From the NCBI RefSeq assembly GCF_014648475.1, contig NZ_BMRE01000040.1:19684-83683 (forward strand): DNA of 64,000 nt, read 5' to 3'. This DNA is from Lentzea flava (GTDB lineage Bacteria > Actinomycetota > Actinomycetes > Mycobacteriales > Pseudonocardiaceae). Below are positions 17,410 through 26,573 of the stretch, one piece after another (position 1 is the first letter of the stretch; each line of letters opens with the position of its first letter). The translations under genes and the position numbers were made by a program. Below the pieces are notes generated by a model. That model ran no database searches. It was not told the DNA's origin and saw only the letters and a program-made list of their open reading frames with translations.

Positions 17410-19068
17410 TCACCGCACGCTGACCAGCAACTCCGTGTTCCGGTCCAGCGGCGTGCCCAGCGGGTTCGTCCGCGAGTGGATGTCGTTGTAGGTGAACTCC
17501 CGGCAGAGGCTCGCCAGCGCCGCGTCCGACCGGTCGTCGTAGTCGACCTGGTACGGCGCGTCCGCTTCGAGAAGGGTCGTGAACAGCGACAACGTGCCGT
17601 CGCCGTTGTCCGCTACCTCGATCACGCGGGCGTGCTGCGGGTAGTCGACGTGCGCGGCGGTGTTGATCTCCCAGAAGCTCCTGCTGGGCGTTTCGTGCCG
17701 GTGTGGCGTGATCACGTTGCGGTGCGTGTGCCCGTTGACCCACGCCAGCACGTTGGGGAACCGGTGCAGGAGGTTCACGAGCGCGTCGCCGTTCATGCGC
17801 GGGTCCAGCGGCCGGCGCCGGTCGGGCAGGACGTTGCCCATCGTCTTGGACGTGTGGTGGCTGAACAGGACGAACAGCTCGTCGGTGACGTTCTGCCGTT
17901 GCGGCAGGCCGAGCCAGTCGTAGTAGAGCGAGCTGTTGCGCCTGAGGGTCTTCTCGATCCAGTTGAGCTGGTGCAGCCCGATCGAGCCCTCGGCGAACCC
18001 GGCGAGGTTCGTCGTGTCCATGCTGATTCCCGTGACGCCGGGCGCCATCCGGAACGTGTAGAAGACGTCGACGCCGTCCGCGTTGGCCTCCGTGTACCCG
18101 TGCCCGCCCGTCGGCAGGTGCTTGCGCACGAACTCACCCGTGGTGAACAGCCTGCGGCGATCATCGGGCGTGACGGTCCTGACCACACCACCGCTCGTGA
18201 GGATGGTGAGCGCCTCGGGAATCGCCTTGGGGTCGTTGAACGCCTGCGCAACCTTCGCGTTCTGCACGGGGTCGCCGAACCCGACGATCTTCTTGCGCCC
18301 GGTGTACCAGCTGTCGAGCAGCCCGTCCGGCAACGAGCCGACCACGCTGTCGTCGTGGTTGCCGATCGTCGCGTACCAGGGGATGTTCAGGCCGGGGCTG
18401 GTGAACTCGCGGACCGCGGCGTCGAGCAACCCCGTGAGCTGCGGGAAGCCTTTGGCCTTGTAGTCGTCCTGGCCTGACAGGTCCGGCTGCCAGAACGTGC
18501 TGATGCCCGCGTTCTGCACGCCCTCGTACCTGGAGTCGCCGGTGTTCGGCGTGATGCGGCCACCGTTGAGGATCGTGAGGAACCAGTCGAGCTCGACGTG
18601 CTCGTGGTTGTCGGTGTTGTCCCCGGTCGTCATGAGGAAGTCGAAGGGCCGGCCGGTCACCGGGCCTCGCCGGACGGCGTTGACGCGCCGGACGAGTGAC
18701 GTCGAGCCCTGCGCGGTCAGCGTCTCCTGCGGCCGGTGCGCCCCCGAACCGATCTGCGGGTGCAGGTACTCGAACCGCAACGGGCTCTGCGCGTCGCAGA
18801 TGTGCATGTCGGAGAACTGCACGAAGCTCGCCAGGGCCTGCCGCCGCGCTTCCCGGCCAGCCTTCGCCTGGACCAGGTCGCTGCGCACGACGGTCGGCCA
18901 GCCAGGCCCCGCCGCGAGCCTGCGGTAGCCGCTGGTGCCGATCGGCGTTGCGGTGACGTCGAGCGTGGTACCCGTGGTGAACGCAAACGCTTGGCGGTCG
19001 AGCAGCGGCACGCCCGCCGCGCCCACTCCCATCGCCAGAAGAAACGAACGCCGGCTGAAACCCGTCAT
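17410..19068 (-). CDS. Tat-exported metallophosphoesterase (TIGR03767-like)
   Basis: A 552-residue calcineurin-type phosphoesterase. Visible: Tat signal (SRRSFLLAMG) at residues 5-14, then the metal-binding blocks FSDMHICD, GDNTDN, GNHDD, FSHH and NGHTH in the right order. The length, the large insertions and this block style resemble the TIGR03767 family of actinobacteria, whose substrate is not established. ATG 19068 has GGGGG upstream. A dyad (19080-19100) lies just before the RBS. Its 3' end is 62 nt from the fbiC start, with fbiC reading in the same direction. Confidence 0.9.
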   Translation of the reverse strand: MTGFSRRSFLLAMGVGAAGVPLLDRQAFAFTTGTTLDVTATPIGTSGYRRLAAGPGWPTVVRSDLVQAKAGREARRQALASFVQFSDMHICDAQSPLRFEYLHPQIGSGAHRPQETLTAQGSTSLVRRVNAVRRGPVTGRPFDFLMTTGDNTDNHEHVELDWFLTILNGGRITPNTGDSRYEGVQNAGISTFWQPDLSGQDDYKAKGFPQLTGLLDAAVREFTSPGLNIPWYATIGNHDDSVVGSLPDGLLDSWYTGRKKIVGFGDPVQNAKVAQAFNDPKAIPEALTILTSGGVVRTVTPDDRRRLFTTGEFVRKHLPTGGHGYTEANADGVDVFYTFRMAPGVTGISMDTTNLAGFAEGSIGLHQLNWIEKTLRRNSSLYYDWLGLPQRQNVTDELFVLFSHHTSKTMGNVLPDRRRPLDPRMNGDALVNLLHRFPNVLAWVNGHTHRNVITPHRHETPSRSFWEINTAAHVDYPQHARVIEVADNGDGTLSLFTTLLEADAPYQVDYDDRSDAALASLCREFTYNDIHSRTNPLGTPLDRNTELLVSVR

Positions 19069-19079
19069 GAGCGCGCCCC

Positions 19080-19100
19080 CGATTCATCGATGGTGAATCG
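19080..19100. promoter_or_regulatory. Inverted repeat upstream of metallophosphoesterase gene
   Basis: CGATTCA-N7-TGAATCG, perfect 7-bp arms, 11 nt from the start codon. It could be an operator or an mRNA hairpin next to the ribosome binding site. Confidence 0.4.
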
Positions 19101-19179
19101 TGCTCATGTTCGGGGAGCTGGCAGGTGAAATCGAGCCGTCGGGTGGGCGACAGGAGCGATAAAGGCCGGGTGGGCTGGG

Positions 19180-19359
19180 TCAGTCGGCGCAGTGCTCGGT
19201 CTCCAGCGACAGCGCCCAGTTCCGGAACGCGGCCTTCGCGATCTCGGGGATGTCGGTCTTGTCCGCGTTCTTCGCGAGCACGCGGACTTTGGGGTAGTCG
19301 CACGCGGGCTTGGCAACGGCAGCCGCTACCGCACAGATGGTGATGATCTCGCCGACCAC
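19180..19359 (-). CDS. Small Cys-containing hypothetical protein (59 aa)
   Basis: A 59-codon gene starting GTG 19359, with GAAAGG 7 nt upstream. It begins with a short hydrophobic segment (VGEIITICAVAAAVA), then CDYPKVRVLAKNADKTD and a helix ending in ETEHCAD. Third positions are strongly GC and the composition is protein-like. Three Cys residues and the hydrophobic start suggest a small membrane-associated or exported protein. No family recognised. It lies alone between the metallophosphoesterase and xthA on the same strand. Confidence 0.6.
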   Translation of the reverse strand: MVGEIITICAVAAAVAKPACDYPKVRVLAKNADKTDIPEIAKAAFRNWALSLETEHCAD

Positions 19360-19541
19360 CAGAGCGCCTTTCGTCTCCGGCCGGTCGATCTGCGGGCATA
19401 CCTCAGCTCGACCAGCACATGACTGGTTGCGAACCGAGGTCGGCCCCGCGCTTCTCCCCTAAGCGCACATGGAACTTCGACATCGGAGTCCTTGTGCAGG
19501 GCGAACGCTTTCAGGCGGGTATCACCTGGCGCGGCGCGCTC

Positions 19542-20336
19542 TCAGTCCGAGTAGACGACGGTGACCGGGGCGTGGTCCGACCAGCGCTCGCCGTACGTCG
19601 CCGCCCGCTCCACCACCGCCGACTGAGCCCGAGCCGCGAGCCCGTCCGTCGCCACGTGGTAGTCGATGCGCCAGCCGGAGTCGTTGTCGAAGGCCTTGCC
19701 GCGGTACGACCACCACGAGTACGGCCCGGCCACGTCGGGGTGCAGCGCGCGCACCACGTCGTTGTAGCCGGAGGCGAACACCGACGACATCCACTCCCGC
19801 TCGTACGGCAGGAACCCGGACGATTTCTGGTTGGTCTTCCAGGACTTCAGGTCGGCCTGCTGGTGCGCGATGTTCCAGTCGCCGCACACGAGCACCTCAC
19901 GGCCCGACACGGCCGCCTTCTCGCGCAACGACACGAGGTACGGCAGGAAGGCCGCCATGAAGCGGTCCTTCTCGTCCTGCTTCTCGGTGCCGACGTCGCC
20001 GGACGGCAGGTACAGCGAAGCCACGACGACACCGGGCAGCTCGATCTCCACGTACCGGCCGGAGGACTCGAACTCGGAGACACCGAAGCCCACGCGGACC
20101 GATGACGGTTCAACGCGCGACAGCACGGCAACGCCCGCGCGGCCCTTCAACGACGACGGGGCGTAGACGCCGTGCCAACCAAGAGGCGAGTGGACCTCCG
20201 CAGCCAGTTCGTCAGGCTCCGCGCGGACTTCCTGCAAACACACCACGTCGGCGGAGGAAGCGGCGAGCCACTCCAGGTAGCCCTTCTTGGCGGCGGCGCG
20301 CAGACCGTTGACGTTGACCGTGGAGACCGTGAGCAC
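19542..20336 (-). CDS. xthA: Exodeoxyribonuclease III
   Basis: A 264-residue AP endonuclease/3'-5' exonuclease of base excision repair. Visible: STVNVNGLRAA, the metal-binding LQEVRA (Glu), GDWNIAH, and the C-terminal WRIDYH plus SDHAPV that supply the active-site Asp and His. GTG 20336 lies 11 nt after the stop of a 72-aa gene, so they form an operon. TAGGCT lies 8 nt before the start but overlaps the upstream stop codon, so I prefer the operon reading. Confidence 0.94.
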   Translation of the reverse strand: MLTVSTVNVNGLRAAAKKGYLEWLAASSADVVCLQEVRAEPDELAAEVHSPLGWHGVYAPSSLKGRAGVAVLSRVEPSSVRVGFGVSEFESSGRYVEIELPGVVVASLYLPSGDVGTEKQDEKDRFMAAFLPYLVSLREKAAVSGREVLVCGDWNIAHQQADLKSWKTNQKSSGFLPYEREWMSSVFASGYNDVVRALHPDVAGPYSWWSYRGKAFDNDSGWRIDYHVATDGLAARAQSAVVERAATYGERWSDHAPVTVVYSD

Positions 20337-20347
20337 GACGGAGGAGC

Positions 20348-20566
20348 CTACTTGGAGGCCAGGCCCCAGGGCTTCGGGTACTCGGCGCCGCAGCCAGCGC
20401 AGTGCGCGGTCAGGTCGAGGTAGCCGACGATGGTCGCCATCTCGTCGCGGGGCAGCGCGAGCTGGCGCTGGCCGTCGATCTCGGTGTAGAGACCCTGCCA
20501 CTCGGGCGTGCAGGAGCACTGCGTGACGCCCCTACCCCGGCCCCACCGAAACATGTTCCGCAGCAT
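20348..20566 (-). CDS. Small conserved Cys-motif protein (72 aa)
   Basis: Contains CSC near residue 18 and CAGC near residue 57, a possible zinc-binding arrangement, with the recognisable actinobacterial stretch TEIDGQRQLALPRDEMATIV. I recall similar orphan proteins next to xthA-like genes but no function. Start is ATG 20566; ATG 20554 (four residues shorter) is equally plausible because neither has a clear RBS. Confidence 0.65.
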   Translation of the reverse strand: MLRNMFRWGRGRGVTQCSCTPEWQGLYTEIDGQRQLALPRDEMATIVGYLDLTAHCAGCGAEYPKPWGLASK

Positions 20567-20628
20567 GCCTGCAAGTTTGCCACACGCCACCGAAGCCGTT
20601 GCCCAATGCAAACCGGCACTTCGGCGAA

Positions 20629-20643
20629 CACGAACAGTTCGTG
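20629..20643. promoter_or_regulatory. Perfect palindrome CACGAAC-A-GTTCGTG
   Basis: A 15-bp perfect dyad directly upstream of the candidate -35 of the following gene. It is not the LexA pattern, whose half sites are 4 nt apart. Regulator unknown. Confidence 0.4.
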
Positions 20644-20651
20644 CCCGGATC

Positions 20652-20681
20652 TTGAGCGTGCGGATCGGCGTGGGCCAGATT
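20652..20681 (+). promoter_or_regulatory. Candidate promoter of secreted 104-aa protein gene
   Basis: TTGAGC, an 18-nt spacer, then CAGATT. This predicts a start near 20688 and a leader of about 45 nt. Confidence 0.35.
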
Positions 20682-20732
20682 TTCGGCGGGCCCAGGAAAT
20701 CTCCCGAAGCACGAAAGCACCAAGGAGAACAA

Positions 20733-21047
20733 ATGAACGCGATCAAGGGTGTTCTCGTCGGTCTCGCCGCCACCGCCGTGCTCTTCGGCGGTGCCGCCCA
20801 GGCCGTCGCCGCGCCGGCCGCGAGCCAGTCGGCCGAGGCAGCGGCGAACGTGACCGGCGAGGTCGTCGCGGTCGTCAAGGGCAAGTCCATCAAGGTGCGC
20901 GTCGACGCCTCCACGACGGTGGACGTGGACTACGACCTCAAGAAGACCGTCGTCTCCGGTGAGCTGAAGGTCGGCGCGTCGGTGAGCGTCAACGGCAAGA
21001 AGGTCGACGGCAAGATCGTCGCGTCGGGCATCGTCGTCATCAAGTAA
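20733..21047 (+). CDS. Secreted small beta-rich protein, DUF5666-like (104 aa)
   Basis: Signal peptide ending near AQAVAAPAAS, then repeating Val/Lys strands (VTGEVVAVVKGKSIKVRV, VGASVSVNGKKVDGK) that look like the OB-like fold of DUF5666 proteins. AAGGAG precedes ATG 20733 by 7 nt. Exported, function unknown. A strong terminator follows. Confidence 0.8.
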   Translation: MNAIKGVLVGLAATAVLFGGAAQAVAAPAASQSAEAAANVTGEVVAVVKGKSIKVRVDASTTVDVDYDLKKTVVSGELKVGASVSVNGKKVDGKIVASGIVVIK

Positions 21048-21057
21048 CGCATCCGAG

Positions 21058-21092
21058 AAAAGGCCGGCGACGCCCTCACGCGCCGGCCTTTT
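21058..21092. terminator. Bidirectional terminator with a stop codon in its loop
   Basis: AAAAGGCCGGCG / CGCCGGCCTTTT, 12 perfect pairs with an 11-nt loop. On the minus strand, the last four codons (KAGA) of the LuxR regulator form one arm and its TGA lies in the loop. Confidence 0.9.
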
Positions 21093-23706
21093 CCAATGCC
21101 GCCGCCAAATCGCGTCGCCCGGAAATGCCCAGTTTCCGATACGCGCGCGTCAGATGCAGTTCAACGGCTCGTGGCGTCACGAACAGCTCCGCCGCGATCT
21201 GCCGGTTCGTGAGGCCCAGCACGGCGCGGCGCACGATGTGGTCCTCCTGCGCGGTCAGCACCGAACCCGACGGTGTGCGGGCCGGTCTGCCTCCCGCCGC
21301 ACGCAGCTCCCGTGCCGCCACGCCCATCAACGGGATCGCGCCGCACCTCTTCGCCGTGTCGTGGCCCTGCCGCAACGCCGCCAGCGCTTCCGGGCCACGA
21401 CCCGACGTGCGCAGAAGAACACCCCAGTCGACCAGCGCCCGCGCCAGCTCCAGCCGCGCCGGCGTGGACCGCAGCGTCACCACCGCTTCTTCCAGCAACG
21501 CCACATCGCCTGTTACGACACCGGAAACGCGCAGAGCCACCCCGACCGGCACGGCAAGACCCCAGTCCCGCGCCAGTTCCAGTTCCTGTTCTGCCAGCCG
21601 CAGTGCCTGATCCCGCTCCCCCAACGCCATGTGCGCCAACGCCGCGTGCGAACGCCACGGCTGCAACGACGGGTTGCGCGCGCCGCGTCGTTCCATCCGG
21701 CGGCCGCAGTCGAGGTGGTCGCGCAACGCCGACGCCGGGTCGCCGAGAGCCATGTGCAGACGGCCGCGCTGGTGCAGAAGTGCGTGGTAGTGCGCGTATT
21801 CCGGCAGGTCGCCGTCGAGCTCGCGTTCGCGCACGAGCCGGAGAGCCGACGTCGTGTCTCCCGTGTCCACCCACGCGCCGACGAGCCCGGCGACGGCGAT
21901 CACGAGATTGCCGTCCTGGTTGGCCCCCAACGCATCCAGCCGCGCCAGCGACGCCAGGCCGAGCTGTTCCGCGACGGGCAACGTTCCCAGCCGCCGCGCC
22001 ACGTGACACCGCAGCCCCTGCACCATCGCTGCGCACACGGCGAGATCACGCTCGGCCGTCACCCGCAGCGCCTCCTCGCACTGCCGGTCCGCCTGCTCGT
22101 ACTCGTCGATCCCGATCAACGCCACAATCAGGTGCGCGAACGAGAACTGGTCGATCAGATCGCGCCCGATGTGCAGCGGCAACGACGACTGCACGCGCCG
22201 TCGCGTCTCCCCGTGGCTCGCACCGATGCACGCGCCTCGGTACGCCAGCACCGCGTTGAGGAACCGCTGGTTGCGCGCCGAGGTCATCCGGGAGCCGCAC
22301 AACCGGGCGATCCGCGTCTCCACCTCACCGGAGAAGAACGACTCCTCCAGCCCCAGCGACAACGCGTACAGGTCCAGCCGCTGAGCGAGATCCGGGTCCA
22401 CACCGGACACCCGCGCGATCACCGACTCGACCTTCGCGACCGCGTCCCGGTACAGCCGCCGCCCGGCGAGGTCGTAGGCGATCAGCAACGCCATCCGCCC
22501 CTCGGCCAGCACGTCCATCGACGCGCTCGCGGCCTTGTTGAGCGACGCGATCGCCGCGCAGGGGTCGACGAGCGACTGCGCCTCGCTCAGCTCGACCAGC
22601 ACCTCGCCGCGCAGGTCGTCCGGCAACGGTTCGCGCAGAAGCCTGCGCAGGCAGGCAATTGCTCTGTCCGAAGTGGACCGGCGGGCCGCGATCCGCAGCA
22701 CGTCCCGCACCCAGTCCTCCCCGATCGGCGCGGCCTCCAGCAGATGCGCCGCCACGTCCTCGACCGGCGCCTGGTCGTCGTGCCGGAACCGCGCGGCACG
22801 CGCGTGGATCACCGACCGGTCGAACGCGGTGGTGCTCTGCTCCAGCGTCGTCAGCACCATCGGCACACCCGCGAAACCCAAGCCGTGCAACGCCCGTGAC
22901 GCGTCGACGGCCTCCTGCGGCTCCAACCCGGCCGCCGCGCCCGCCAACGCCAGATCAGCCTCACCGAGCACCGCGAACGAGCGAGCCAGCGCGACCACCT
23001 CCGCGCCGGCGTGCGCGAGCCGGGCGACCAGCTCGCCCGACCGTTCCCCCAGGTCGCGAAGACGCAGTCCGAGCAGATAGGGGTTGCCGCGGGTGGCGAC
23101 CCGCCACTCGGCGACGACCTCGTCCGTGACACCGCTCGCGAAGATCGTCCGCAGGAACCTGCCGCACGCGAGCTGGTCGAGACCGGACAGCCGGACCCGT
23201 CGTGCGTCCCCGACCACCTCGCGCAGCAACGGTGTCGCGTCCACGGCGAGCCCGCGCGTCACCACCACGGCCACGGGCAGCTCGCCCAGCCGTCTTCGCA
23301 AGTACGACAGGAAGTTCAACGACGGCGCGTCCGCGTGCTCCACGTCGTCCACGGCCAGCAGCACAGGGGTTTCCAGCGAGACCTCGCGAACCAGGCGGTG
23401 CAGCCGGTGCATCGCGGCCTGGTCCGCGTCACCGTCCAGGATCTCGTCGGCCTCGCTCTCGAAGAGCTGCGCGACGACACCGAACCGGAACCCGTGCTCC
23501 GACGGCGAGCACTGCGCCCGGAAGACCTCGAAGCCCAGCTCGCGAGCCATCCGCACGGTCTCGGCGAGCACCGAGGTCTTGCCCATGCCCACGCGACCCT
23601 CGACGCACACCACAGAAGGCGCGCCCGCGGCGGCCTCCTCCAGCGCACGCCGCAGAACCGTCAACTCACGCTTGCGGTCGGACACCACGGAACTCGTGAC
23701 CGCCAC
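21076..23706 (-). CDS. Large ATP-binding LuxR-family regulator (LAL type)
   Basis: A STAND-type transcription regulator of about 876 aa. N-terminal ATPase with P-loop GRVGMGKTS and Walker B VLLAVDDVEHAD; a long helical, TPR-like middle; C-terminal LuxR helix-turn-helix (LTNRQIAAELFVTPRAVELHL). LAL regulators often control catabolic or secondary-metabolite clusters; no such cluster adjoins it here. Start GTG 23706 is chosen for AAAGGG 9 nt upstream; GTG 23742 is the longest reading. The gene ends inside the shared terminator. Confidence 0.88.
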   Translation of the reverse strand: MAVTSSVVSDRKRELTVLRRALEEAAAGAPSVVCVEGRVGMGKTSVLAETVRMARELGFEVFRAQCSPSEHGFRFGVVAQLFESEADEILDGDADQAAMHRLHRLVREVSLETPVLLAVDDVEHADAPSLNFLSYLRRRLGELPVAVVVTRGLAVDATPLLREVVGDARRVRLSGLDQLACGRFLRTIFASGVTDEVVAEWRVATRGNPYLLGLRLRDLGERSGELVARLAHAGAEVVALARSFAVLGEADLALAGAAAGLEPQEAVDASRALHGLGFAGVPMVLTTLEQSTTAFDRSVIHARAARFRHDDQAPVEDVAAHLLEAAPIGEDWVRDVLRIAARRSTSDRAIACLRRLLREPLPDDLRGEVLVELSEAQSLVDPCAAIASLNKAASASMDVLAEGRMALLIAYDLAGRRLYRDAVAKVESVIARVSGVDPDLAQRLDLYALSLGLEESFFSGEVETRIARLCGSRMTSARNQRFLNAVLAYRGACIGASHGETRRRVQSSLPLHIGRDLIDQFSFAHLIVALIGIDEYEQADRQCEEALRVTAERDLAVCAAMVQGLRCHVARRLGTLPVAEQLGLASLARLDALGANQDGNLVIAVAGLVGAWVDTGDTTSALRLVRERELDGDLPEYAHYHALLHQRGRLHMALGDPASALRDHLDCGRRMERRGARNPSLQPWRSHAALAHMALGERDQALRLAEQELELARDWGLAVPVGVALRVSGVVTGDVALLEEAVVTLRSTPARLELARALVDWGVLLRTSGRGPEALAALRQGHDTAKRCGAIPLMGVAARELRAAGGRPARTPSGSVLTAQEDHIVRRAVLGLTNRQIAAELFVTPRAVELHLTRAYRKLGISGRRDLAAALEKAGA

Positions 23707-23826
23707 CAGGACACGCCCTTTCGCCACACGCAGTTGGAACACGTGGCGGCGCGTTCGGCTACTCCAGCCGGGTCAATCCTATGGAGGGCACCTGGCCGTG
23801 GAAAGGCCGGAAATTCGGAGGATCGC

Positions 23827-24138
23827 TCACTTGCAGGTCGAGTCGCTGGTCAACGCGACGAACTGGGTGCTCACCCACCGGCGGTCGCTCAGCATCCGGT
23901 ACCCGTTCTCGACGCGCGGCTGGGCGTCGGCGACGGCGTCGCGCGGCATGGTCGAGACGATCGGCTGCATGTCACCGGGACCCGAGCGGACGTTGAGGAT
24001 GTCCGCGGTCACCGTGACCTTGCAGATCTGGGCGCCCTTCTCGCTGTTCATCGGCTTGCCGCCGTTCGCCACGTACATCACACCGGCGATGCCAAGCACG
24101 CCGATCACGATCATGCCCCGCACGGGAACGCCCAACAT
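23827..24138 (-). CDS. Membrane-anchored SH3-like domain protein (103 aa)
   Basis: An N-terminal helix (MIVIGVLGIAGVMYVANGG) then a bacterial SH3 fold: VTADILNVRSGPGD, and DRRWVSTQFVAL. Cys residues at the start of the domain and near the C-terminus (DSTCK) probably pair outside the cell. SH3b domains bind peptidoglycan or peptides. ATG 24138 with GGAGG 5 nt upstream is preferred to the longer frame to 24228. Confidence 0.75.
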   Translation of the reverse strand: MLGVPVRGMIVIGVLGIAGVMYVANGGKPMNSEKGAQICKVTVTADILNVRSGPGDMQPIVSTMPRDAVADAQPRVENGYRMLSDRRWVSTQFVALTSDSTCK

Positions 24139-24261
24139 CGCCGCCTCCGACTGCCGCACTGCCCTGGACCTGCAGATATAGCGGCTGAAGGACCCTTGTG
24201 GACGGCTCGGCGCGGCAACCACCCGCAAGAGGAACCGACCGGGTGACGCGGGACGAAAAAA

Positions 24262-24286
24262 GCCACCCCGGCGTGACCGGGGTGGC
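24262..24286 (-). terminator. Rho-independent terminator of icd
   Basis: GCCACCCCG / CGGGGTGGC, 9 pairs with a 7-nt loop; on the minus strand the stem is followed by TTTTTT. Confidence 0.9.
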
Positions 24287-24314
24287 CTTCTCGACTGCCT
24301 TGATCAGGCGAACG

Positions 24315-25538
24315 TCAGAACGACGCCATCTTCTTCTTGAGGTTCTCGTCCAGCGCGGCGAGGAAGTCCTCGGTGGTCAGCCACTCCTGGTCCGGGCTGA
24401 TCAGCAGCGCCAGGTCCTTGGTCATCTGACCGGCCTCGACGGTCTCGATGACGACCGACTCGAGCGCCTCGGCGAAGCGGATCACCTCGGGGGTGTTGTC
24501 CAGCTTGCCGCGGTGCATCAGGCCGCGGGTCCACGCGAAGATCGACGCGATCGGGTTCGTCGACGTGGGCTTGCCGGCCTGGTGCTGACGGTAGTGGCGC
24601 GTCACGGTGCCGTGCGCGGCCTCGGCCTCGACGGTCTTGCCGTCCGGCGTCATCAGGACCGAGGTCATCAGGCCGAGCGAGCCGAAGCCCTGCGCGACCG
24701 TGTCGGACTGGACGTCACCGTCGTAGTTCTTGCACGCCCAGACGTAGCCGCCCTCCCACTTCATGGCCGCGGCGACCATGTCGTCGATGAGGCGGTGCTC
24801 GTAGGTGAGGCCCTTGGCGTCGAACTCCGCCTTGAACTCCTCGTCGAACACGCGCTGGAAGATGTCCTTGAAGGCGCCGTCGTAGGCCTTCAGGATCGTG
24901 TTCTTCGTGGACATGTAGACGGGGTAGCCCCGCTGCAGGCCGTAGGAGAACGAGGCGCGGGCGAAGTCCTCGATGGACTTGTTGTAGTTGTACATGCCCA
25001 TCGCCACACCGCCCTCCGCCGGGAACTCGGTGACGACGTGCTCGATCGGCTCCGAGCCGTCCTCCGGCTGGAAGGTGATCGTCAGCTTGCCGGCGCCGGG
25101 CACCTTGAAGTTGGTGGCCTTGTACTGGTCGCCGTGCGCGTGACGGCCGATGATGATCGGCTTGGTCCAGCCCGGCACCAGGCGCGGGACGTTCGAGATG
25201 ATGATCGGCTCGCGGAAGACGACACCGCCGAGGATGTTGCGGATCGTGCCGTTCGGCGAGACCCACATCTTCTTCAGGCCGAACTCCTCGACGCGCGCCT
25301 CATCGGGGGTGATGGTGGCGCACTTGACGCCGACGCCGTGCTTCTTGATGGCGTTGGCGGCGTCGATGGTGACCTGGTCGTCCGTGGCGTCCCGGTGCTC
25401 GATGCCCAGGTCGTAGTACTCAAGGGTGACGTCCAGGTACGGGTGGATCAGCTTGTCCTTGATGAACTGCCAGATGATCCGGGTCATCTCGTCGCCGTCG
25501 AGCTCGACGACGGTGCCCTGAACCTTGATCTTGCCCAT
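24315..25538 (-). CDS. icd: NADP-dependent isocitrate dehydrogenase (homodimeric type)
   Basis: A 407-residue TCA-cycle enzyme converting isocitrate to 2-oxoglutarate. Sequence is of the homodimeric, eukaryote-like class (VELDGDEMTRIIWQFIKDKL; SPNGTIRNILGG with the phosphosite-region Ser; GDVQSDTVAQGFGSLG). Full length. ATG 25538 has AGAGGAG 11 nt upstream and GGAG closer in. Monocistronic, with its own T-rich terminator. Confidence 0.97.
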   Translation of the reverse strand: MGKIKVQGTVVELDGDEMTRIIWQFIKDKLIHPYLDVTLEYYDLGIEHRDATDDQVTIDAANAIKKHGVGVKCATITPDEARVEEFGLKKMWVSPNGTIRNILGGVVFREPIIISNVPRLVPGWTKPIIIGRHAHGDQYKATNFKVPGAGKLTITFQPEDGSEPIEHVVTEFPAEGGVAMGMYNYNKSIEDFARASFSYGLQRGYPVYMSTKNTILKAYDGAFKDIFQRVFDEEFKAEFDAKGLTYEHRLIDDMVAAAMKWEGGYVWACKNYDGDVQSDTVAQGFGSLGLMTSVLMTPDGKTVEAEAAHGTVTRHYRQHQAGKPTSTNPIASIFAWTRGLMHRGKLDNTPEVIRFAEALESVVIETVEAGQMTKDLALLISPDQEWLTTEDFLAALDENLKKKMASF

Positions 25539-25617
25539 AACTCCGGGCGCTCCTCTCGCGACGATGCAAGCAAGACAAGCGTACTGGTAAACCGCCGAGG
25601 TGTGCCTGCGACCCTGG

Positions 25618-26460
25618 TTACACCGATTCAGGGTCGAAGTCCGTCGAACGGCTCACGTGCTCCCACTTGTCGATTTCTGCGTTCCGTGCCTGGTCGGCCA
25701 TCCGGACCATGTCCACCGCGTCGCTGCCGAGCAGCAGACTCAGCGGAGGGGAGTCCATGGCTACCACGTCGAGCATGACCCGCGCGGCCTTGGCCGGATC
25801 ACCAGGCATGTTGCCGTGCGCGCCACGCATCATGTCGAGCATTGCCCCGACAGACGGAACGTAGTCCTCTCCCGGCTCGGTCACCACCAGAGAGGGGCCG
25901 GTCCAGTCCGTCTGGAACCCTCCCAGTTCGATGATCGTCGCCTTCACCCCGAACGGCGCGCACTCCGCGGCCAGCGACTCGGTGAAGCCGCGCAGCGCGA
26001 ACTTCGCCATCACGTACGGCGCGAGCCCGCCGCCGAACGCCATGTGCCCGGCGGTCGACCCGACCTGGAGGAAGTGACCTGACCGCTGCTCGCGCAGGAC
26101 GGGCAGCGCGGCCTTGGTCACGTTCACCACGCCCATGAGGTTGATCTCCAGCTGGTCGCGGAAGTCGGCCTCCGAGCACTCCTCGATCGACGTGACGCGA
26201 CCAGCGCCCGCGTTGTTCACCACGACGTCGAGCCGGCCGAACTCGCGGACCGCCGTCGCCACCGCGTCCCGTGCCTGCTCCGCGTTCCGCACGTCGAGTG
26301 CAACAGATCTGACCCGGTCGCCGTGTTGAGAGACGAGGTCGTCGAGATCGCGGGGGTTGCGCGCGGTGGCGACGAGCCGGTGTCCGGCGGTGAGCACCGC
26401 TTCGGCGGTCTTGCGGCCGATGCCGCGGGAACTGCCGGTGATGAGCCAAACCTGCGCCAT
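25618..26460 (-). CDS. SDR family NAD(P)-dependent oxidoreductase
   Basis: A 280-residue classical short-chain dehydrogenase: TGSSRGIG cofactor motif, VALDVRN, NNAGAG, catalytic Ser in VGSTAG and Tyr-x3-Lys in YVMAK. Arg residues after the first strand suggest NADP preference. AGGAG precedes ATG 26460. Substrate cannot be told; these paralogues are numerous. Confidence 0.9.
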   Translation of the reverse strand: MAQVWLITGSSRGIGRKTAEAVLTAGHRLVATARNPRDLDDLVSQHGDRVRSVALDVRNAEQARDAVATAVREFGRLDVVVNNAGAGRVTSIEECSEADFRDQLEINLMGVVNVTKAALPVLREQRSGHFLQVGSTAGHMAFGGGLAPYVMAKFALRGFTESLAAECAPFGVKATIIELGGFQTDWTGPSLVVTEPGEDYVPSVGAMLDMMRGAHGNMPGDPAKAARVMLDVVAMDSPPLSLLLGSDAVDMVRMADQARNAEIDKWEHVSRSTDFDPESV

Positions 26461-26573
26461 GTCCGTGCTCCTTGCCGAGGAGTTGGTTGTCCGGAGATAT
26501 GGAGATTCGGCTCGGACACCTGATACCGGCAGCTAGTGTTTTCACCGTCGGGTGATCACCAGAAGGGGCGTAA

